A stretch of 64,000 nt of DNA from Saccharibacillus alkalitolerans (GCF_011090185.1 NZ_JAAFGS010000004.1:372001-436000); one strand, 5' to 3'. Positions 34,002 through 44,715 are shown, counted from the stretch's first letter. Program-made: numbers and translations. Notes: generated by a model from the letters alone, not told the origin.

Positions 34002-34038
34002 CCGCATCGATTTTTCGTTCAGCTGCTTCCGCACAACC

Positions 34039-34064
34039 AAAAAAAGCGTCTCCGGCGGAGACGC
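34039..34064 (-). terminator. Terminator of the 206-residue gene
   Basis: Stem gcgtctcc (34046-34053) with ggagacgc (34057-34064), three-base loop, then seven T on the minus strand. Confidence 0.88.
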
Positions 34065-34107
34065 CTTCTTCTCGTTTTGAACGGCTCGAATCATTCGCGA
34101 AGCCGAT

Positions 34108-34728
34108 TCATGGAATAAACCGGGGCGGATGAGGCCGGCCTTCCCCCGGCATCTTGCGATCCGGAACCCGCATACCGTGACTTCGCGCCAGGTCGATCAA
34201 AGCGGAGGCGCCGAAACGGACGGCCATCAGCACTTCATCGCGCTCTTCGCCGCTGCGGTAAGCCGGAATGTCCTCGTTTTCCGAAAAATCCTCCGTGCCG
34301 CTCCCGTAGTAGGGATGCCAATCGGAAGGGTAACCGGCGGCGAAGCGCTCCGACTCAGCCGCAGCGAAGCGGCCTGCCCCCCGCATCCTCGTGCAGCCGA
34401 CAGCAGCGGCTTCAGGCCGCGCCGAATCGTTCGAGTCCGGCAGCCTGGCAGCTTCCAGCCCTTCGTTCCGCTCCCGCGCCGCTTCGCGCAGCTTCATCGC
34501 GGGCTCCAGCGCCGCCGAAGCGTCCGCCCCTTCTTCCGCGCACAGCACGAGCAGCTCCAGCAGCTCCGCCGCCCGCTCCGGATCGCGAAGCCGCACCGGC
34601 TCTCCGTTTCCCGCCGACTCGTCCTCCACCAGCTCGCTCAGCATCAGACCCGCCCATTCCGCGACCTCCGTCGCCTCTTCCGGCAGCACCCGAATCCGGA
34701 TAACGTCTTCGCTCTTTCCGTTTTGCAC
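34108..34728 (-). CDS. Hypothetical acidic protein, 206 residues
   Basis: Unrecognised cytoplasmic protein. Start GTG 34728, seven bases after AGGAGG. The N-terminal half is rich in Glu, Ala and Leu with helical periodicity (LPEEATEVAEWAGLMLSELV, then AAELLELLVLCAEEGADA). The middle is Arg/Ala-rich and low in complexity, and the C-terminal part has the segment EVLMAVRFGASALIDLARSHGM before a Pro-rich tail. No signal peptide, membrane helix or known catalytic motif. The GC-rich, Ala/Glu-biased composition supports many alternative frames, but the ribosome site and terminator support this one. Confidence 0.55.
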   Translation of the reverse strand: MQNGKSEDVIRIRVLPEEATEVAEWAGLMLSELVEDESAGNGEPVRLRDPERAAELLELLVLCAEEGADASAALEPAMKLREAARERNEGLEAARLPDSNDSARPEAAAVGCTRMRGAGRFAAAESERFAAGYPSDWHPYYGSGTEDFSENEDIPAYRSGEERDEVLMAVRFGASALIDLARSHGMRVPDRKMPGEGRPHPPRFIP

Positions 34729-34850
34729 GCTTGTTCCTCCTCTTGGATCGTTCTTCTTACTTTTTATTTTAGTGAATAAAATAAGAAGATAAAGAGAAGA
34801 TAAAAGGAGACTAAATTTCGTATTTTAAGGCACGGATTTTTCGCATAAAA

Positions 34851-35909
34851 TCATGGCCGGCCCGCCGGCTTGAGCCCCGCTTTCAACGCCTGCCAGAACG
34901 TCCCGTCCTCCATTCCCAGCGCATACACCGATATGCCCGCCAGCTTGTACTTGCCGACCAGCCGGGTCTTCATCTTGACGCTGTAGGCATCTTCGTACCA
35001 GACGACATGCCGGTCCCCGCCTGGCGCCGTGTAGCGCAGCACCATGGACAGCGACTCCGCGTCGCGCGTTCCTCCGCTCTTCAGCTTGCGCGCCAGGGCG
35101 TGAGCCTTCGTCCACGTCAGCATCGAGCCGCTCTCGTCCTTCGGATCGGACAGGTTCCAATCGTTGCCGTACGCCGGCAGGCCCATGAGCACCTTGGACG
35201 GCTTGACTTCCGAGACGGCAAACTTAAGCGAAGCGTCGATCCAATCCAGTCCCGCCGACGAGCCGGGATCGCTCCACATACCGTGCTCGTCGTAAGTCAT
35301 GACCTGGAGCAGGTCGGCGTAACGACCCAGCGCCGCATAATCGAAAGCGCCGGACCAGCCGTTTTCCGGGTCGTCGGACATCTTGGCGGGCACGGACACC
35401 ATCGTCTTTTTCCCGTATTTGCCCATCTCTCTCGCCGTATCGCGCACGAAACGGCTGAGCGCCTCCCGATCTTCCGGCCGCACTTCTTCGAAATCGATGT
35501 TGATGCCGTCATATCCGTATTTCCGGACCGTATCCAGCATATTGCGAATCAGACGAATTTTGGCTTTCGGCTCGTTAAGCACACGGCCGGCGATATCCGT
35601 ATCCCATCCGTTCTCTCCATAATTCGATACCAGCGCGTACAGATCCATCTTCCGGTCTTCGGCGCGCTCGAGCGCCTGCTCCGGCACCCCGCCGACCAGG
35701 TTCCCTGTCGCGTCCGTATTGAGCGTATCCGTCGACAAGACATCGAAATAACCGCCGTACCGGTTCAACGAGCGGTTCGATTCGCCCGTATAATAAGCCA
35801 GCACGACCGGCTTGTCCGCATTGGCCGCCTGCACGGATTCCGCGTTTTTGCATCCGGCCAGCAGCATAAAAAAGGCCAGTAAAGCGGCCGTTCCCCGATA
35901 TTTCCGCAC
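34851..35909 (-). CDS. GH18-family lipoprotein (chitinase/spore-cortex hydrolase fold)
   Basis: Exported glycosidase-fold lipoprotein, 352 residues. The lipobox MLLAGC gives Cys20. The TIM barrel starts near residue 33 (KPVVLAYYTGES); the GH18 catalytic signature is DGINIDFE, with Asp139 and the proton donor Glu141 intact. Later barrel motifs LLQVMTYDEHG and LMGLPAYGNDW are as in spore-cortex GH18 enzymes (SleL/YaaH type), although no LysM domains are attached. It could trim peptidoglycan or chitin outside the membrane. Monocistronic; the upstream terminator at 36005 separates it from the IDEAL-protein gene. Confidence 0.85.
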   Translation of the reverse strand: MRKYRGTAALLAFFMLLAGCKNAESVQAANADKPVVLAYYTGESNRSLNRYGGYFDVLSTDTLNTDATGNLVGGVPEQALERAEDRKMDLYALVSNYGENGWDTDIAGRVLNEPKAKIRLIRNMLDTVRKYGYDGINIDFEEVRPEDREALSRFVRDTAREMGKYGKKTMVSVPAKMSDDPENGWSGAFDYAALGRYADLLQVMTYDEHGMWSDPGSSAGLDWIDASLKFAVSEVKPSKVLMGLPAYGNDWNLSDPKDESGSMLTWTKAHALARKLKSGGTRDAESLSMVLRYTAPGGDRHVVWYEDAYSVKMKTRLVGKYKLAGISVYALGMEDGTFWQALKAGLKPAGRP

Positions 35910-36002
35910 GTCTTCGCCTCCCGAGTTCGTATTGGCTTGCTTCGTTTCTCCTGCGTCTTCCCATTATAAGCGGCCGCATCCCCGGCGTCCGCTCCGAGCG
36001 CA

Positions 36003-36043
36003 TACAAAAAAGCGGATCCCGTCCTACGGACGATTCCCGCTTT
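36003..36043 (-). terminator. Terminator of the IDEAL-domain gene
   Basis: Imperfect stem formed by aaagcgg... and ...ccgcttt with a cgtcc/ggacg core, followed on the minus strand by a six-T run. It lies between 36110 and the GH18 gene. Confidence 0.75.
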
Positions 36044-36109
36044 ATGCCCAAGCTGCCAATCTATATAGTCAAGCCGAATTTGCAAGATCACCCGCGCCGC
36101 TGCGCAGTC

Positions 36110-36481
36110 TTACCGGATATCCGAAGAGCCGAGGCGATTCACCGGCCGGAATCCTTGTCCGTCGTCTCTGCGTCTGGCCCGCTTCGGACCGCTCCGCAGT
36201 TCGTTCGTCAGTTCCGTAAACCATTCCTCGTCGCGAATCTGCAGAGCCAGATCGATCAGGCTTCTCAGCTCCTGCTCGCTCTTGCGCGGATTCTCCGACA
36301 ACTTCTTCATGCCGCGATCCGATACGGCGATTTCTTTGCCCATCAACTCCCGGTTGTCGCTGTGGGTTACCTGCAGCAGAGCCGTCTGAATGGGCGCGCT
36401 CGCCGCAATCAGATAACCGTGTACCAGAGCGCCGTCGTCGGTATATGCTTGAACCCAGTCTCCCGTCGTCCATTTACTCAT
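36110..36481 (-). CDS. IDEAL-domain protein
   Basis: A 123-residue protein typical of Bacillales. The first 60 residues start MSKWTTGDWVQAYTDDGALV and form a small beta-rich region. The IDEAL helix pair lies near residues 71-93, with the telling segment LIDLALQIRDEEWFTELTNEL. The tail is basic and disordered (PKRARRRDDGQGF). IDEAL is a short domain found in several Bacillus proteins, including anti-adaptor or regulator-like ones, and probably mediates protein-protein contact. Start ATG 36481 with AGAGGTG upstream. It is divergent from the Rrf2 transcription unit. Confidence 0.75.
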   Translation of the reverse strand: MSKWTTGDWVQAYTDDGALVHGYLIAASAPIQTALLQVTHSDNRELMGKEIAVSDRGMKKLSENPRKSEQELRSLIDLALQIRDEEWFTELTNELRSGPKRARRRDDGQGFRPVNRLGSSDIR

Positions 36482-36522
36482 CTTGATACACCTCTCTTTT
36501 CCCCGTTTAAGAAGTTTGTTGT

Positions 36523-36584
36523 TTGTCAGATCCGGCTGAAGGATTTATACTCGAAGTATAACTGTAATTATAAATCATACAGTT
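36523..36584 (+). promoter_or_regulatory. Promoter and dyads upstream of the Rrf2 gene
   Basis: TTGTCA (36523-36528), 17 bases, TATACT (36546-36551) form a good sigma-A promoter. Two dyads overlap or follow it: TATACT-cga-AGTATA (36546-36560) and AACTGTA-N11-TACAGTT (36560-36584). They are likely sites for the Rrf2 protein itself. The leader from here to the gene is about 160 bases. Confidence 0.7.
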
Positions 36585-36606
36585 CGATAGGTCAAGGAAG
36601 GTGAGG

Positions 36607-36696
36607 ATGATATCCGCCGTCTCCGTCCGTTATGACGTCAGACCGTGCATTCATCGCTCTTCTGCGCAAGACCTTCGGAGCTTATCCTTATATTAA
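36607..36696 (+). CDS. Possible 29-residue leader peptide before the Rrf2 gene
   Basis: A short frame (starts MISAVSVRYDVRPCIHR, ends LSLY) lies inside the transcript between the Rrf2 promoter and the Rrf2 start, ending 23 bases before the ATG at 36720. AAGGTGAGG directly precedes its ATG, which is close but plausible. It could couple translation or act as an attenuator. No downstream hairpin alternative was evident, so this stays a low-confidence call. Confidence 0.35.
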   Translation: MISAVSVRYDVRPCIHRSSAQDLRSLSLY

Positions 36697-36719
36697 GTCA
36701 AGTTCAGGAGGGATAAACA

Positions 36720-37154
36720 ATGAACAGCGAATTTCCTGCGGCCGTGCATCTGCTCGTCTACCTCGCCCACGCGCCTTCCGGAACGGCCAACAGCGAGGAA
36801 CTGGCGCGCAGCGTCAACACCCATCCCGCCCGGGTTCGCAAAACGATGGGCTGTCTGCGGGACAACGGCTGGGTCCGCACCCGGGAAGGAATCGGCGGCG
36901 GCTATTCCCTGAGCGCCGCGCCTTCGGAGATTCGCCTGGCCGACGTGTACCGGGCCGCCTGCTGCGACGGATTGCGCCCGCGAAAAGGCACCGGCAGCCC
37001 GGAAAGCGGCTGCGCGATCGCGTCCGGCATCTCCGGCGCGATGGATCATTATTTCGGCGAAGCGGAACGCCGCTACCTCGACTACTTCGACGGAGTGACG
37101 GTGCAGGACGTGCTGGACCGGATCGTGAACGGCGGCGAGCCTCACGTTCGCTGA
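36720..37154 (+). CDS. Rrf2-family transcriptional regulator
   Basis: Winged-helix regulator, 144 residues. The DNA-binding part (about 1-65) reads FPAAVHLLVYLAHAPSG, then NTHPARVRKTMGCLRDNGWV and the wing TREGIGGGYSLSAAPSEI. The region where iron-sulphur Rrf2 proteins (IscR, NsrR) carry three Cys has an adjacent pair (ACCDG) and one more Cys about 18 residues on (SGCAIA), so a cluster is possible but not canonical; YwnA/CymR-like proteins lack it. Start ATG 36720 with AGGAGGG seven bases upstream. Its promoter contains two dyads, suggesting autoregulation. No target gene is adjacent downstream. Confidence 0.82.
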   Translation: MNSEFPAAVHLLVYLAHAPSGTANSEELARSVNTHPARVRKTMGCLRDNGWVRTREGIGGGYSLSAAPSEIRLADVYRAACCDGLRPRKGTGSPESGCAIASGISGAMDHYFGEAERRYLDYFDGVTVQDVLDRIVNGGEPHVR

Positions 37155-37210
37155 ATCCCGGGCGGAAGGTTCGCCTCTTCGGAAGCGGACCGAGCCGCAG
37201 ATACAAAAAC

Positions 37211-37246
37211 GCCGAAAAGCCGCGTCTTCGGACGCGGCTTTTCGGC
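37211..37246. terminator. UUCG-tetraloop terminator, bidirectional
   Basis: Perfect 16-bp stem (37211-37226 with 37231-37246) closed by TTCG, with a T run on the minus side. It is placed between the convergent Rrf2 and siderophore-binding genes. Confidence 0.92.
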
Positions 37247-37375
37247 TTTCGGACGACCGTTCCCGCTCCCGGTTCGGTCGCCTGCGCCGAGCGGCCCTCT
37301 TCGGGCGGCCCGCGCTTCTCCGTTCGTCTGCTTGCTTGTCTTCCGCCGCTTATTCGCGCGTCGCGATTGCCCGAA

Positions 37376-38410
37376 TTACTTCGCGCCCGCGACGCTGCTC
37401 AGCACGTCGTCGATCATTTGGCCGTTGGCGACGGCGCCCGTATACAGCCAGCTGCTGTCGCTGCCGAACTCGTAGACGCGGCCTTCCTTGACGGCCGGAA
37501 TGTTCTTCCAGACCGGATCGGCCAACACCTGCTCCTTATCCTTGCCGCTTCCGTTGACGAGGAAGATGTAATCCGCGTCCATGCCGGCGAGCAGTTCCAG
37601 CGACAGGCTGCTCCAGTTCGCTTCGCTCGCTTCCGATGCCTGCTTCACGACGTCCGGCACGGCCATGCCGAGATCGTTGTAAATCACGTCGCCGCTGGAC
37701 AGGTTCTGATTGACCACATACACATCCTTGTCGAGCACCCACAGCGCGGCCGCCTTTTTCTCTCCGCCCGCCGCTTCCTCCAACTTCGCCTTGGCGTCGG
37801 CGGCTTTGGCTTCGTAATCGTCCAGCACTTTTTGCGCTTCGGCTTTTTTGCCCAGCACTTCGCCGACCGTCAGCAGCTCTTGTCTCCAGTCGTTGTTTTG
37901 CGCGTTGCCCACCACATAAGTCGGAGCGATCGCCGAATACTGCCGGTATTTGTCGCCCGCTACCAGCTCGGCGCTGTCCATCAGGATCAGATCCGGCGAA
38001 TAGCTGGCTACCACTTCCAGCGGCAGGTCGGACGGGATGCCCGGAATGCCGGACAGCGATTCCTGCAGATAGGCCTGAACCGTGTCGGTACCGACCATCC
38101 ACTGGGCGACCGGTTTCACTCCGAGCGCGACCAGACTGTCTTCCAGATACGAAGCGATGACCGCTTTCGGCTGGGCCGGAACGGTTACTTCGTGGCCCAT
38201 GGAGTCCTTCATTACGCGGTCTTCGGCCGGAGCCGCCGTCTCTTCCGCCGCCGGCGCTTCGTTAACGGCCGTGCCGCCTGCCGCCTGCTCGGAGGCCGGT
38301 TCCTTCGTTGCCGCGTTATTTGTTGCCGTATCGTTCGAGCAGGCGCTCACGACGAGCGCCAGGCCGCCGATCAGCGTAAATGCCAAGCTTTTGAACGTTT
38401 TCTTTGTCAT
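37376..38410 (-). CDS. Iron-siderophore ABC transporter substrate-binding lipoprotein
   Basis: Binding lipoprotein of the FecB/FhuD (PBP2 helical-backbone) type, 344 residues. The lipobox VVSAC gives Cys24, followed by a 40-residue Ala/Glu/Thr linker, then the domain starting MKDSMGHEVTVPAQPKAVIA. The long helical backbone is rich in Lys/Glu (KVLDDYEAKAADAKAKLEEA). No permease or ATPase genes are adjacent, so it must work with components encoded elsewhere. A Fur box at 38435-38449, 25 bases before the start, shows iron control. Hydroxamate or catecholate specificity is not readable. Confidence 0.88.
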   Translation of the reverse strand: MTKKTFKSLAFTLIGGLALVVSACSNDTATNNAATKEPASEQAAGGTAVNEAPAAEETAAPAEDRVMKDSMGHEVTVPAQPKAVIASYLEDSLVALGVKPVAQWMVGTDTVQAYLQESLSGIPGIPSDLPLEVVASYSPDLILMDSAELVAGDKYRQYSAIAPTYVVGNAQNNDWRQELLTVGEVLGKKAEAQKVLDDYEAKAADAKAKLEEAAGGEKKAAALWVLDKDVYVVNQNLSSGDVIYNDLGMAVPDVVKQASEASEANWSSLSLELLAGMDADYIFLVNGSGKDKEQVLADPVWKNIPAVKEGRVYEFGSDSSWLYTGAVANGQMIDDVLSSVAGAK

Positions 38411-38434
38411 GGTGAACAGCCCCTGTCGTTTATC

Positions 38435-38449
38435 TGATAATCATTCTCA
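38435..38449 (-). promoter_or_regulatory. Fur box
   Basis: TGATAATCATTCTCA matches the 15-bp Fur consensus TGATAATNATTATCA at all but one position. It sits just upstream of the siderophore-binding protein gene and downstream of a possible TTGCGC-N17-TATATT promoter on the minus strand. Confidence 0.85.
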
Positions 38450-38568
38450 TACCCACAAATATAACGGCATTATACGCTCTGCGCAAGCTTCCGGATCAAG
38501 AATATTTCGAACGTCCCGTCCCTTTCCCCGTATAAGATAACAGGACGGAAACAGAGGAGGCGAAAGGC

Positions 38569-38751
38569 ATGCCGGGCGGCGAGGCAAGATGTTCGATCTG
38601 CGGCAGAACTATCGAAGGCGACGAAACGGTATTGCTCAAGATGCGTTATCCGAAACGCAAAGGATTTACCGAGATCAAAGCGTACCTGAAAAACGAGGCC
38701 CGCTTCGTCTGCGAAAAATGCTTCGGCGAACGCTGGACGGAGCGGGACTAG
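38569..38751 (+). CDS. Small zinc-ribbon protein, 60 residues
   Basis: Two CxxC pairs (CSIC near residue 9 and CEKC near 48) suggest a single zinc ribbon. Between them is the conserved-looking stretch MRYPKRKGFTEIKAYLKNEARF. I know similar short Bacillales proteins that databases label, misleadingly, as Fe3+-hydroxamate ABC transporter components. Start ATG 38569 with GAGGAGG upstream. It sits directly behind the Fur-controlled gene but is transcribed away from it. Function unknown; a metal or nucleic-acid binding role is possible. Confidence 0.75.
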   Translation: MPGGEARCSICGRTIEGDETVLLKMRYPKRKGFTEIKAYLKNEARFVCEKCFGERWTERD

Positions 38752-38812
38752 CAGGCGAAGCGGCGGAGAAAACAGGCGCTCGAGCGGCACGGCGTCCGCT
38801 TCGCGGAACGCG

Positions 38813-38849
38813 AAAAGGAAGTCCGGGCAGCGCCCCGGGCTTCCTTTTT
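38813..38849 (+). terminator. Terminator between zinc-ribbon and calcium-ATPase genes
   Basis: Stem aaaaggaagtccggg with cccgggcttccttttt around a short loop (one G-U pair), with T and A tracts on both sides, so it can serve both convergent genes. Confidence 0.85.
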
Positions 38850-38857
38850 GCCGCGCT

Positions 38858-41518
<2,661 letters not shown>

Positions 41519-41817
41519 GGAATCCCTCCTCTTCCATTCGGCACGATCCGGCTTATGGATGGAATCGAAGCGGATGCTTCGGCCGGCCGTTCTCTCCTTT
41601 TTACCCATAAGACGCCGGCACAGTTCCGAATCCCGCTCGTTTTTCAGCAAATTTCATGGATTCGTAAGTTTGACGGAAAAGAAGATTCCGGCAGCAGCTT
41701 CCCGTACTCCCGGAATCCGGACGACTTTTGTATTCTTTTTCCATTCCGAATGTTAAAATAAGAAAATGAGCATTAAGGATCGGAAAAGCTTTTTCGCATT
41801 TTCGAAGGGGGAAAGGC

Positions 41818-43842
41818 ATGAAACTGCATAAACAATTTCTGCTGCTGCACGAAAGGTACGGATCGGAAAGCGAAGCGCAGGTCACGCTGGCGGAGGTGGC
41901 GGAAACGCTCGACTGCACGCATCGCAGCGCGCTGACGGTCATCGGAAAGATGGCCGAAGCGGACTGGGTCCGTTGGGATTCGCGCCGGGGACGGGGGAAA
42001 AGGTCGGGACTTTCGTTTATCGTGACGCCGGAAGAAATCGCGGCGGAGTCGGTCGCGGAGGCGATCGGCCGAGGCGACATTCGGGGCATCGCCGGGGAAC
42101 CGGAAGGCGGCGCGCCGCCGCCCGGGATGCGGGAACGGCTGAGGGAATCGCTGCGCGCTTATTTCGGCCATCACTCGGAGACGTCGACGGGCAGGCAGAT
42201 CGACACGCTGCGGCTTCCGATCCGCCAGCAGCTTCATTCGCTGGACCCGCTGCGCACGAACCTGCTCGCCGAATCGTTCGTCGTCGGGCACGTCTTCGAC
42301 GGGTTGGTCCGGCAGGAAGAGAGCTCCGGCGATATTTTGCACGCGCTGGCCCATCATTGGGAAGCGGAGGAGGAAGGGCGGCTGTGGACGTTCTATCTGC
42401 GCAAAGACGTGCTGTTTCATGACGGACGCGTTCTGACGTCCGAGGACGTCGCTTATACGTTCGAACGAATGCGGAGGCTGCCGGAACGGGTGCTGTACGG
42501 ATTCATGGCGCGGAATATCGAGGAGGTAGCGACGGAGGGACCGCTGGCGGTCAAAATGCGGCTGAAGCGCGCCCACGCGCTGTTCCTGCCGTTCCTGTGC
42601 ACGAGCCGGGCGGCGATCGTGCCGAAAAACGCGCTGCGCCGCGGCGATCGGGAATTCGGTCAGCGGCCGATCGGCACGGGACCGTTCCGCGTAGCGGAAT
42701 TCGGACGCGACCTCTGCGTGCTGGAAGCGTTCGGCCCGTATTATATGGGCCGCGCCCATATGGACCGGGTGGAGATCGTCAATATCCCGTGGAACATGCA
42801 GGGCGGGGATTGGAGCGGCGGCGAAAGCGATTCGCCGTTTCACGTGTGGCCCGGGTTCGGACCGGTCGGCGTCCCGGCGGATGACGGAGAACGCGAAGCG
42901 GCGCGAGGGGAAAGCGGGATGCCCGCGGGGGAGGAGGCGCCCGGGAAAGGCGAGGCGCACGCCGCCAACAAAGCGGCGGCGCGGGAAGCCGCGCGCGGCG
43001 AGGTCTGGAGCCGCGCGCATGCGGAGGTATTCTCCCGCAAGTTCGTGACGTGCAACACGAAGAGCGGGCCGCTGCGCGACCCGGCGCTGCGCGCGGCCGT
43101 CATGGCCGCCCTGGCGGAGCGGAGCGCGGCGGCAGGCGCGGAGCCGGGAGGCCCTGGCGGCGCAGAAGCCGGGGAAGCGCCCGCGGGGGCGCGGGACGCA
43201 GGCGCGGAAGAGCCGCACGCCCGGCGTGCGGCGGACGGAGCGCGGGAACTGCCGGCGGCGGGACGGCAGGCCGCTGGCGCGGTCTCGGGCGGCGGGACGG
43301 AGCCGCCGGAGATGCCGAAAGCGCCGGAGACGCCGGCGCTGAGCCTGCTCACGATTCCGCAGTACCGTAAAGACGCCGCTCTCATCAAAGAGCGGCTGGA
43401 GCGGCACGGCTATCGGTGCCGGGTACGCATCGTCACGGTAGACGACTTCAAAGGCCGGACCCGGCTTGCGACCGACCTGATCCTGTTCTCGCTGATCCGC
43501 GACCGCGACGAGCAGCTGCGGCTGTTCGACCTGTACCTGACGATGTCGGAGCACGCGGACTCCAAGACGAGACTCTTTGTCCGGCGCGCGCTTCGCCGGG
43601 CCGCCGACGAGGCGACTCCTCGCGGCCGGGCGCGGGAATTGGACGGAATCGAGACTGCGCTGATCGCGGAGCATCAGCTGCATGTGCTGTACGAGACGCC
43701 TTTGCAGACGACGTATCTGCCCCGCATCCGCGGACTGCGCTTCGGTTCGCAGGGCTGGATCGATCTGCGGACGGTCTGGTTTCCGCCGGGCGAAGCTCTT
43801 CCGGCGGCAGCCGAAAAAACGGAAGAAAGCCGGCAGCGCTAA
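41818..43842 (+). CDS. SgrR-like regulator: helix-turn-helix plus SBP_bac_5 domain, with low-complexity insert
   Basis: Cytoplasmic one-component regulator, 674 residues. The N-terminal SgrR-type winged helix (about 1-110) reads HKQFLLLHERYG and TLAEVAETLDCTHRSALTVIGKM. A periplasmic-binding-protein-like domain follows from about 125 (DTLRLPIRQQLHSLDPLRTN) without any signal peptide, as in E. coli SgrR. Between about residues 345 and 510 two Ala/Gly/Pro/Glu-rich stretches interrupt the domain, flanking a normal block (EVFSRKFVTCNTKSGPLRDP). They are very GC-rich. The ligand is unknown and no transporter partner is adjacent. Confidence 0.75.
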   Translation: MKLHKQFLLLHERYGSESEAQVTLAEVAETLDCTHRSALTVIGKMAEADWVRWDSRRGRGKRSGLSFIVTPEEIAAESVAEAIGRGDIRGIAGEPEGGAPPPGMRERLRESLRAYFGHHSETSTGRQIDTLRLPIRQQLHSLDPLRTNLLAESFVVGHVFDGLVRQEESSGDILHALAHHWEAEEEGRLWTFYLRKDVLFHDGRVLTSEDVAYTFERMRRLPERVLYGFMARNIEEVATEGPLAVKMRLKRAHALFLPFLCTSRAAIVPKNALRRGDREFGQRPIGTGPFRVAEFGRDLCVLEAFGPYYMGRAHMDRVEIVNIPWNMQGGDWSGGESDSPFHVWPGFGPVGVPADDGEREAARGESGMPAGEEAPGKGEAHAANKAAAREAARGEVWSRAHAEVFSRKFVTCNTKSGPLRDPALRAAVMAALAERSAAAGAEPGGPGGAEAGEAPAGARDAGAEEPHARRAADGARELPAAGRQAAGAVSGGGTEPPEMPKAPETPALSLLTIPQYRKDAALIKERLERHGYRCRVRIVTVDDFKGRTRLATDLILFSLIRDRDEQLRLFDLYLTMSEHADSKTRLFVRRALRRAADEATPRGRARELDGIETALIAEHQLHVLYETPLQTTYLPRIRGLRFGSQGWIDLRTVWFPPGEALPAAAEKTEESRQR

Positions 43843-44256
43843 GCGGCTTTTTTCGTTTTCGGCGCAGCGGCATGACTGCACGGTACGGGAAACCAAAATG
43901 TTGCGAACATCCAACATTTACTGAGGACTTCGCCGATTCCGCGCTAAAATGTTGCGAGCATCCATCATTTTTCCGCTCAGCCTTCGAATCTGACTCAGAA
44001 CGGAAAAAATGATGGATCTCTGCAGCAATTTTGTCTTCCGTGTCTCCCTGCCGGGCAAAATGATGGATTCCTGCAACAATTTCGCCTGCCGCCTGCTGCG
44101 ATGTCCTCCTATCCCGGATTGTCGAGCGGCCGTCCTGCCATTCTGCGCGTCCACCCGCTTCTTTTCCCGGCGGAAGCCGGGCGCGGACTCGAAACGATCT
44201 CCCGCCGCCCCCGAATTGCCCGATTCCCGGACTCCTGGTTCAGCATATTCCCGCGC
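43843..44256. other. Intergenic region with four palindromic repeats
   Basis: About 410 bases between the SgrR-like gene and the hxlR remnant. It contains four copies of a roughly 26-bp element (43895-43920, 43946-43972, 44005-44032, 44057-44082). I see no gene with a ribosome site. Confidence 0.7.
43895..44082. repeat. Four 26-bp imperfect palindromes, two in each orientation
   Basis: Copies at 43895-43920 and 43946-43972 read like aaaatgttgcgagcatcca then tcattt; copies at 44005-44032 and 44057-44082 are the reverse complement form (aaaatgatggattcctgca then acaattt). The first copy is itself a good palindrome (aaatgttg with ccaacattt). The arrangement is two forward, two reverse. Confidence 0.85.
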
Positions 44257-44545
44257 TTACTCCGCCGTTTCAGTCTCCCCGCGCACTTCGGCCGTTCCGC
44301 ACGTTCCGGCGTTTTGGCTCCCGTACGTCTCGCCCCATATTTTCATGCTCCGGATGATCGGTTCCAACGTGCGGCCGAATTCGGTCAGCGAACATTCGAC
44401 CTTCGGAGGCACCTGCTGGTACGCTTCGCGGTGCACGACGCCGTCTTTCTCCAATTCCCGCAGCTGCAGCGTCAGCATCCGTCGGGTGATCGTCGGGCAG
44501 ATGCGGCGGAATTCGTTGAACCGCTTCGGCCCTTCGACGACGCCG
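44257..44545 (-). pseudogene. HxlR-family regulator remnant, N-terminus deleted
   Basis: Minus-strand frame with a clear HxlR C-terminal two thirds: EGPKRFNEFRRICPTITRRM, LTLQLRELEKDGVVHREAYQQ, VPPKVECSLTEFGRTLEPII and the final helix. The family's first part (the Cys-containing helix and the GGKW motif) is missing. Upstream of the GPKRF block the frame instead reads the antisense of another gene, and there is no ATG, GTG or TTG with a ribosome site before it. The gene therefore lost about 30 N-terminal codons and its promoter by the deletion described at 44540. Confidence 0.75.
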
Positions 44546-44652
44546 AGCGGGCGCCTTTCCCCGTTCAACGCGGCAACATGCGCGAAGCGCACCGCAGGCT
44601 CGAAAGCGGCAGCATGATCGGCAAACTGGTCGTGGAAGGATTCGGAGAGTAA
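44540..44652 (+). pseudogene. C-terminal remnant of a zinc-type alcohol dehydrogenase / NADPH:quinone oxidoreductase
   Basis: Plus-strand frame ending MREAHRRLESGSMIGKLVVEGFGE, then TAA at 44650-44652. This matches the end of medium-chain quinone oxidoreductases (the ...EAHRRLESG..GKIVLE pattern). Only about 33 recognisable residues remain; the cofactor-binding and catalytic domains are absent. It abuts the truncated hxlR tail on the other strand. Confidence 0.7.
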
Positions 44653-44679
44653 GCGAATTCCCGTTGTGCCGAAAAACGC

Positions 44680-44715
44680 AAAGCCCGGTCCGCCATGAAC
44701 GGCGGACCGGGCTTT
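44680..44715. terminator. Strong hairpin, shared terminator
   Basis: Perfect 15-bp stem (44680-44694 with 44701-44715), six-base loop. On the minus strand it lies beyond the K+ channel gene and is followed by GCGTTTTT; on the plus strand it follows the quinone-reductase remnant. Confidence 0.85.

Noticed and set aside
38569-38751. Annotation of the 60-residue protein as an Fe3+-hydroxamate transporter component
   Set aside because: It is a two-CxxC zinc ribbon, far too short for any transporter subunit; only its neighbour at 37376 is an iron-siderophore binding protein.
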